From Paenibacillus kyungheensis (GTDB lineage Bacteria > Bacillota > Bacilli > Paenibacillales > Paenibacillaceae): a DNA stretch of 64,000 nt. Below the pieces are notes generated by a model. The model was not told the DNA's origin and did no database searches. It was given only the letters and a program-made list of their open reading frames with translations. Numbering within the stretch: position 1 is the stretch's first letter; every line of letters starts with the position of its first letter. Shown piece by piece: positions 61,304-64,000 of this stretch. A program made the position numbers and the translations under genes. Location of the stretch: contig NZ_CP117416.1 in assembly GCF_028606985.1 (NCBI RefSeq), positions 4,961,001-5,025,000 of the forward strand. Direction: 5' to 3'.

Positions 61304-62146
61304 ATGAGTATGCTTGATTCTTTTTTACTATTTGTGCCGTACATTGGAAAAATTTTGAGAGAAAGAGCCACAGTATGTTTGTACGACAAGACACATATGC
61401 TTTACTATGAACAGTTAGATGGTATCGATCTTGGTTTCAAAACAGGTGATGTTCTTCCAGCCGGATTCGATAATTTCTCTTCCCTCCCCGACAAAGTCAA
61501 TCCTTCTATTAGTCATTATCCCAAAGAAATGTTCGGTGTGCCGTTAGAAGGAATCAACGTTCCTATCTATGATGGTAATACACTATTTGCTGTACTTTCT
61601 GTTAATTATGATAAGAGTACAAAAGAAAACCTGGATTCTGTGTTACAAGAAAATGTATCTGCTGCTGATGGTCTTGTTGATATGGTGCAACATGTTGCCG
61701 CTCATGCACAGCAACTACAAGCAACGAGCGAACAAATTTTGCAAAATAGCAAAATAACAGTTGAGAAATCAGGCAAAATTAATGAAGTCGCTACATTGAT
61801 CAAAGATATCTCTGAACAAACGAATTTGCTAGGTCTAAATGCCGCTATTGAAGCTGCTCGTGTAGGTGAATTGGGTGCAGGATTTGGTGTGGTTGCAACT
61901 GAAGTTCGTAAATTGTCAGTGAATGCCAAACAAGCCACTGGAGATATCGAAACCGCTCTTCGTGATGTACAACAATCGATTCGCCATATGGAAAATGAAA
62001 TTGCTCAAATTACAGCCTCTTCTCAAGAACAATCTTCTCTTGTTGGTTCATTTACAGACGTGATTGAACGCTTGCAATCCGCAAGTACAGAAATGAAATC
62101 GATCACCAACAATCTATACCGCTACAGCGTCCCTCTTAACAAATAA
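61304..62146 (+). CDS. Soluble chemoreceptor-like protein, first of a tandem pair
   Basis: A 280-residue cytosolic methyl-accepting-type protein without membrane helices, similar to B. subtilis YfmS. Residues 1-120 form a small sensor region ([52 protein letters not shown]-like). A short coiled-coil tip (about 125-270) follows with [29 protein letters not shown], the CheA/CheW-contact hairpin. It has no HAMP domain. Start behind AAAGGGTGATTGACAC. It is likely flagella-co-regulated and could tune chemotaxis or another CheW-type complex from inside the cell. Its paralogue follows 206 bp later. Confidence 0.85.
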   Translation: MSMLDSFLLFVPYIGKILRERATVCLYDKTHMLYYEQLDGIDLGFKTGDVLPAGFDNFSSLPDKVNPSISHYPKEMFGVPLEGINVPIYDGNTLFAVLSVNYDKSTKENLDSVLQENVSAADGLVDMVQHVAAHAQQLQATSEQILQNSKITVEKSGKINEVATLIKDISEQTNLLGLNAAIEAARVGELGAGFGVVATEVRKLSVNAKQATGDIETALRDVQQSIRHMENEIAQITASSQEQSSLVGSFTDVIERLQSASTEMKSITNNLYRYSVPLNK

Positions 62147-62193
62147 TCTCAGCCTATCTACTTGCCTTATCACACTAGAGCCTATCCTGAATA

Positions 62194-62226
62194 AAAAGCT
62201 CTAATGTATGTTAGAGTTTTTTATTT
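62194..62226 (+). terminator. Terminator of the first soluble chemoreceptor gene
   Basis: AAAGCTCTAA / TTAGAGTTTT with a 6-nt loop and T-rich tail. Confidence 0.8.
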
Positions 62227-62292
62227 TTACAATTTGTTATCTTCTATACCACATTAACTCAAAAGATTAGTCTTTATTATAAGGCTCTTCTG

Positions 62293-62300
62293 TCCGATAG
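62293..62300 (+). promoter_or_regulatory. Sigma-D-like -10 element of the second soluble chemoreceptor
   Basis: TCCGATAG, preceded by TG as in the first receptor, lies 52 bp before the start at 62353. No good -35 TAAA is found at the usual spacing. Confidence 0.4.
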
Positions 62301-62352
62301 TAATACATATAGATACTATCAAAAATTGAGTAAGAAAAGGATGATTAGAACT

Positions 62353-63195
62353 ATGCCAGTAATGCAAGCACTTTTAACCGCTTTGCCATACATCGGAAAA
62401 CTTTTGCGCGAGCGCGCTACCATTTGCTTATATGATCATGAAAAGATCCTCTATTATGAACAATTTGGAGGTATTGATCTAGGATTTGTAGCAGACGGTC
62501 CTTTAGCTCCTGGCTTTGAAAACTTTGCTGGAATTGCGGATAAAGTGAACCCATCCATTACTCCTTTTCCTAAAGAAATGTTTGGTGTTTCTCTTGAAGG
62601 AATCAATGTGCCGATCCATGAAAATGGTCAAATCGTAGGTGTTATGACGATTAGCTATGATCAAAGAACGCAAGAAGATCTTCAAGGTGTTATGACAGAA
62701 AACGTGTCTGTATCTGAAAATCTTGTAGATATGGTGCAACATATTGCGGCTCATGCACAGCAACTACAAGCAACCAGTGAGCAAATTTTGCAAAACACGA
62801 AAACAACAGTTGAAAAATCAAGTAAGATCAATGAAGTAGCAATCCTAATCAAAGATATCTCTGAACAGACCAATTTGCTTGGTCTTAATGCTGCGATTGA
62901 AGCTGCTCGTGTAGGAGAATTGGGCGCAGGATTCGGTGTAGTTGCGACTGAAGTTCGTAAATTGTCTGTTAACTCCAAAAAAGCTACAGGCGATATTGAA
63001 ACAGCACTTCGTGATGTACAAGAATCAATCCGTCAAATGGAAAATGAGATCACTCAAATTACCACTTCTTCTCAAGAACAAGCGACACTTGTGGGTTCAT
63101 TTACAGAAGTAATCGACCGTCTTCAAGCTACAGGCGAAGCGATGAAAGATATCACTAAAAATATCTACTACTATAACAGTCAACCCAATAAATAA
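62353..63195 (+). CDS. Soluble chemoreceptor-like protein, second of a tandem pair
   Basis: Paralogue of the previous protein; with start at ATG 62353 it is also exactly 280 residues. AAAAGGA lies 11 nt upstream; an earlier TTG at 62326 has no site. Both share the sensor block ([48 protein letters not shown]) and a near-identical signalling tip ([20 protein letters not shown]). Differences cluster in the sensor half, which implies different ligands or partners. Separate promoters and terminators mean they can be used independently. Exact role unknown. Confidence 0.85.
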   Translation: MPVMQALLTALPYIGKLLRERATICLYDHEKILYYEQFGGIDLGFVADGPLAPGFENFAGIADKVNPSITPFPKEMFGVSLEGINVPIHENGQIVGVMTISYDQRTQEDLQGVMTENVSVSENLVDMVQHIAAHAQQLQATSEQILQNTKTTVEKSSKINEVAILIKDISEQTNLLGLNAAIEAARVGELGAGFGVVATEVRKLSVNSKKATGDIETALRDVQESIRQMENEITQITTSSQEQATLVGSFTEVIDRLQATGEAMKDITKNIYYYNSQPNK

Positions 63196-63217
63196 TTAGA
63201 TTCATTTTTCTATATTC

Positions 63218-63261
63218 CAAAAAGCTCTACAACCACATTCAGTGATTGTAGAGCTTTTTTT
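63218..63261. terminator. Bidirectional terminator between the chemoreceptor and GGDEF genes
   Basis: AAAAAGCTCTACAA / TTGTAGAGCTTTTT with a 13-nt loop. Confidence 0.85.
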
Positions 63262-63282
63262 CAATAGATAACCATATCACTC

Positions 63283-64000
63283 TTAGCCGCTCTCTTCTTG
63301 CACCATTACCAGACTTCGTGCTGTACGATTACGACCTGCATATTTGGCTTCATATAATGCTCGATCGCTGTGTTGATATAACATACTAAGCTGCGTCTCT
63401 TTGGTAGCAGATACTGTGACCACTCCTACACTAATCGTATACGACAACGGCAAAGCATGAAACCGATGATGCTCAATCGTAGAGCGTAGTTGTTCAGCGA
63501 TTTGACTGGATCGTTGTTCATCCGTATCAGGTAGCAGAATAGCAAATTCGTCACCACCATATCTTCCAAATATCGCTTGTTCCTCTAACTGCTCTGTCAC
63601 AAGTATCGCCATATCACGCAATACCCGATCGCCAATATGATGACCGTATGTATCGTTGATCGCTTTATAATGATCGATATCAAATAAAAGGTACGATACG
63701 GATTGCTGCTTTTTGGCTAATTCATAGATACAATTTTTACTTTCGATCATAAATGTCCGCCGATTTAGTATACCTGTTAGATCGTCATAACTGGCAATAC
63801 GCAGTAGATCGACATCTGCTTGCTCTTTGGATAACAGCACAAAACCGGTATTTCCCAAAATCATAATCAAATACAGCGACAGAAACGTAAACGTCTGATA
63901 CATCCCTGTTGTAAATAATCCAACAACAGCACCAAAATACATAGCAAACACAGTTCTAAACCATAGACTAATCACAACAATACTATACAAATAACCCATC
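63283..64000 (-). CDS. Membrane GGDEF diguanylate cyclase, N-terminus cut by window edge
   Basis: At least 238 residues visible; an ATG at 63997-63999 is probably internal because the sequence opens inside a membrane region. Two or three helices (about residues 4-20, 22-40, 42-56 of the visible part) precede a complete GGDEF domain: DDLTGILNRRTF, YLLFDIDHYKAINDTYGHHIGD, the intact active site RYGGDEFAILL, and YTISVGV. It should make cyclic di-GMP from two GTP. An RxxD inhibitory site is not evident before the active-site loop (LEEQAIFGRYGGDEF). Converges on the chemoreceptor gene. Confidence 0.9.
   Translation of the reverse strand, partial: MGYLYSIVVISLWFRTVFAMYFGAVVGLFTTGMYQTFTFLSLYLIMILGNTGFVLLSKEQADVDLLRIASYDDLTGILNRRTFMIESKNCIYELAKKQQSVSYLLFDIDHYKAINDTYGHHIGDRVLRDMAILVTEQLEEQAIFGRYGGDEFAILLPDTDEQRSSQIAEQLRSTIEHHRFHALPLSYTISVGVVTVSATKETQLSMLYQHSDRALYEAKYAGRNRTARSLVMVQEESG

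Overview
The window looks like chromosome from a low-to-mid-GC, spore-forming Gram-positive bacterium, most likely a Paenibacillus or close relative. Reasons: strong AGGAGG-type ribosome binding sites, sigma-A promoters with 17-bp spacers, abundant hairpin-T terminators, a patA-like aminotransferase, the acetylated diaminopimelate route to lysine (dapH with an N-acetyl-diaminopimelate deacetylase), YitT, DUF4309, SLH-domain surface proteins and a YesM/YesN-type two-component pair. No rRNA, tRNA, CRISPR array, prophage or insertion sequence was seen. The species call is an inference from gene content and similarity recalled from memory.

Layout. 1-6000: the cut end of a HAD hydrolase, a CsbD stress protein behind a sigma-B-like promoter, a nitroreductase, a DoxX-like protein, an AAA ATPase, an exported protein and an aeRF1-like protein. 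6000-11500: a two-gene unit of a small conserved protein and a 1663-residue DUF4132/DUF5724-type giant. 11600-20000: a ROK regulator lacking its usual zinc cysteines, several NAD(P)-binding oxidoreductases, a guanylate-kinase-like protein, a FetAB-type iron exporter and an EamA transporter. 20000-26400: a carbohydrate ABC importer plus its two-component system, with a cre-like box upstream. 26500-30400: potABCD polyamine uptake. 30800-34000: two secreted carbohydrate-active candidates, a beta-helix protein and an alpha/alpha-toroid protein with a CBM56-like domain. 34000-43000: patA, a chemoreceptor, YitT, a TetR-linked NmrA/NTF2 pair, and the two lysine-branch genes.

43200-52000 is the most striking part. 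A cobalamin riboswitch (minus strand, about 51845-52005) with an intrinsic terminator precedes a five-gene operon: a giant SLH-anchored protein, a DUF4430 lipoprotein, and EcfT, a double-ATPase EcfA and an S component. The giant combines alpha/alpha-toroid-like segments with DUF4430 domains, the same two-part plan as animal intrinsic factor and transcobalamin. The operon reads as a complete path for catching vitamin B12 at the cell surface, passing it to a membrane-tethered binder, and importing it.

52100-64000: ilvE, an AT-rich Abi-family (HEPN-like) gene that seems to use an AUU start codon, a methyltransferase, a DUF4309 protein, an SDR protein, peptidase T, a short MetE-like protein, a cysteine-cluster protein, two tandem soluble chemoreceptors of identical length, and the end of a membrane diguanylate cyclase running out of the window.
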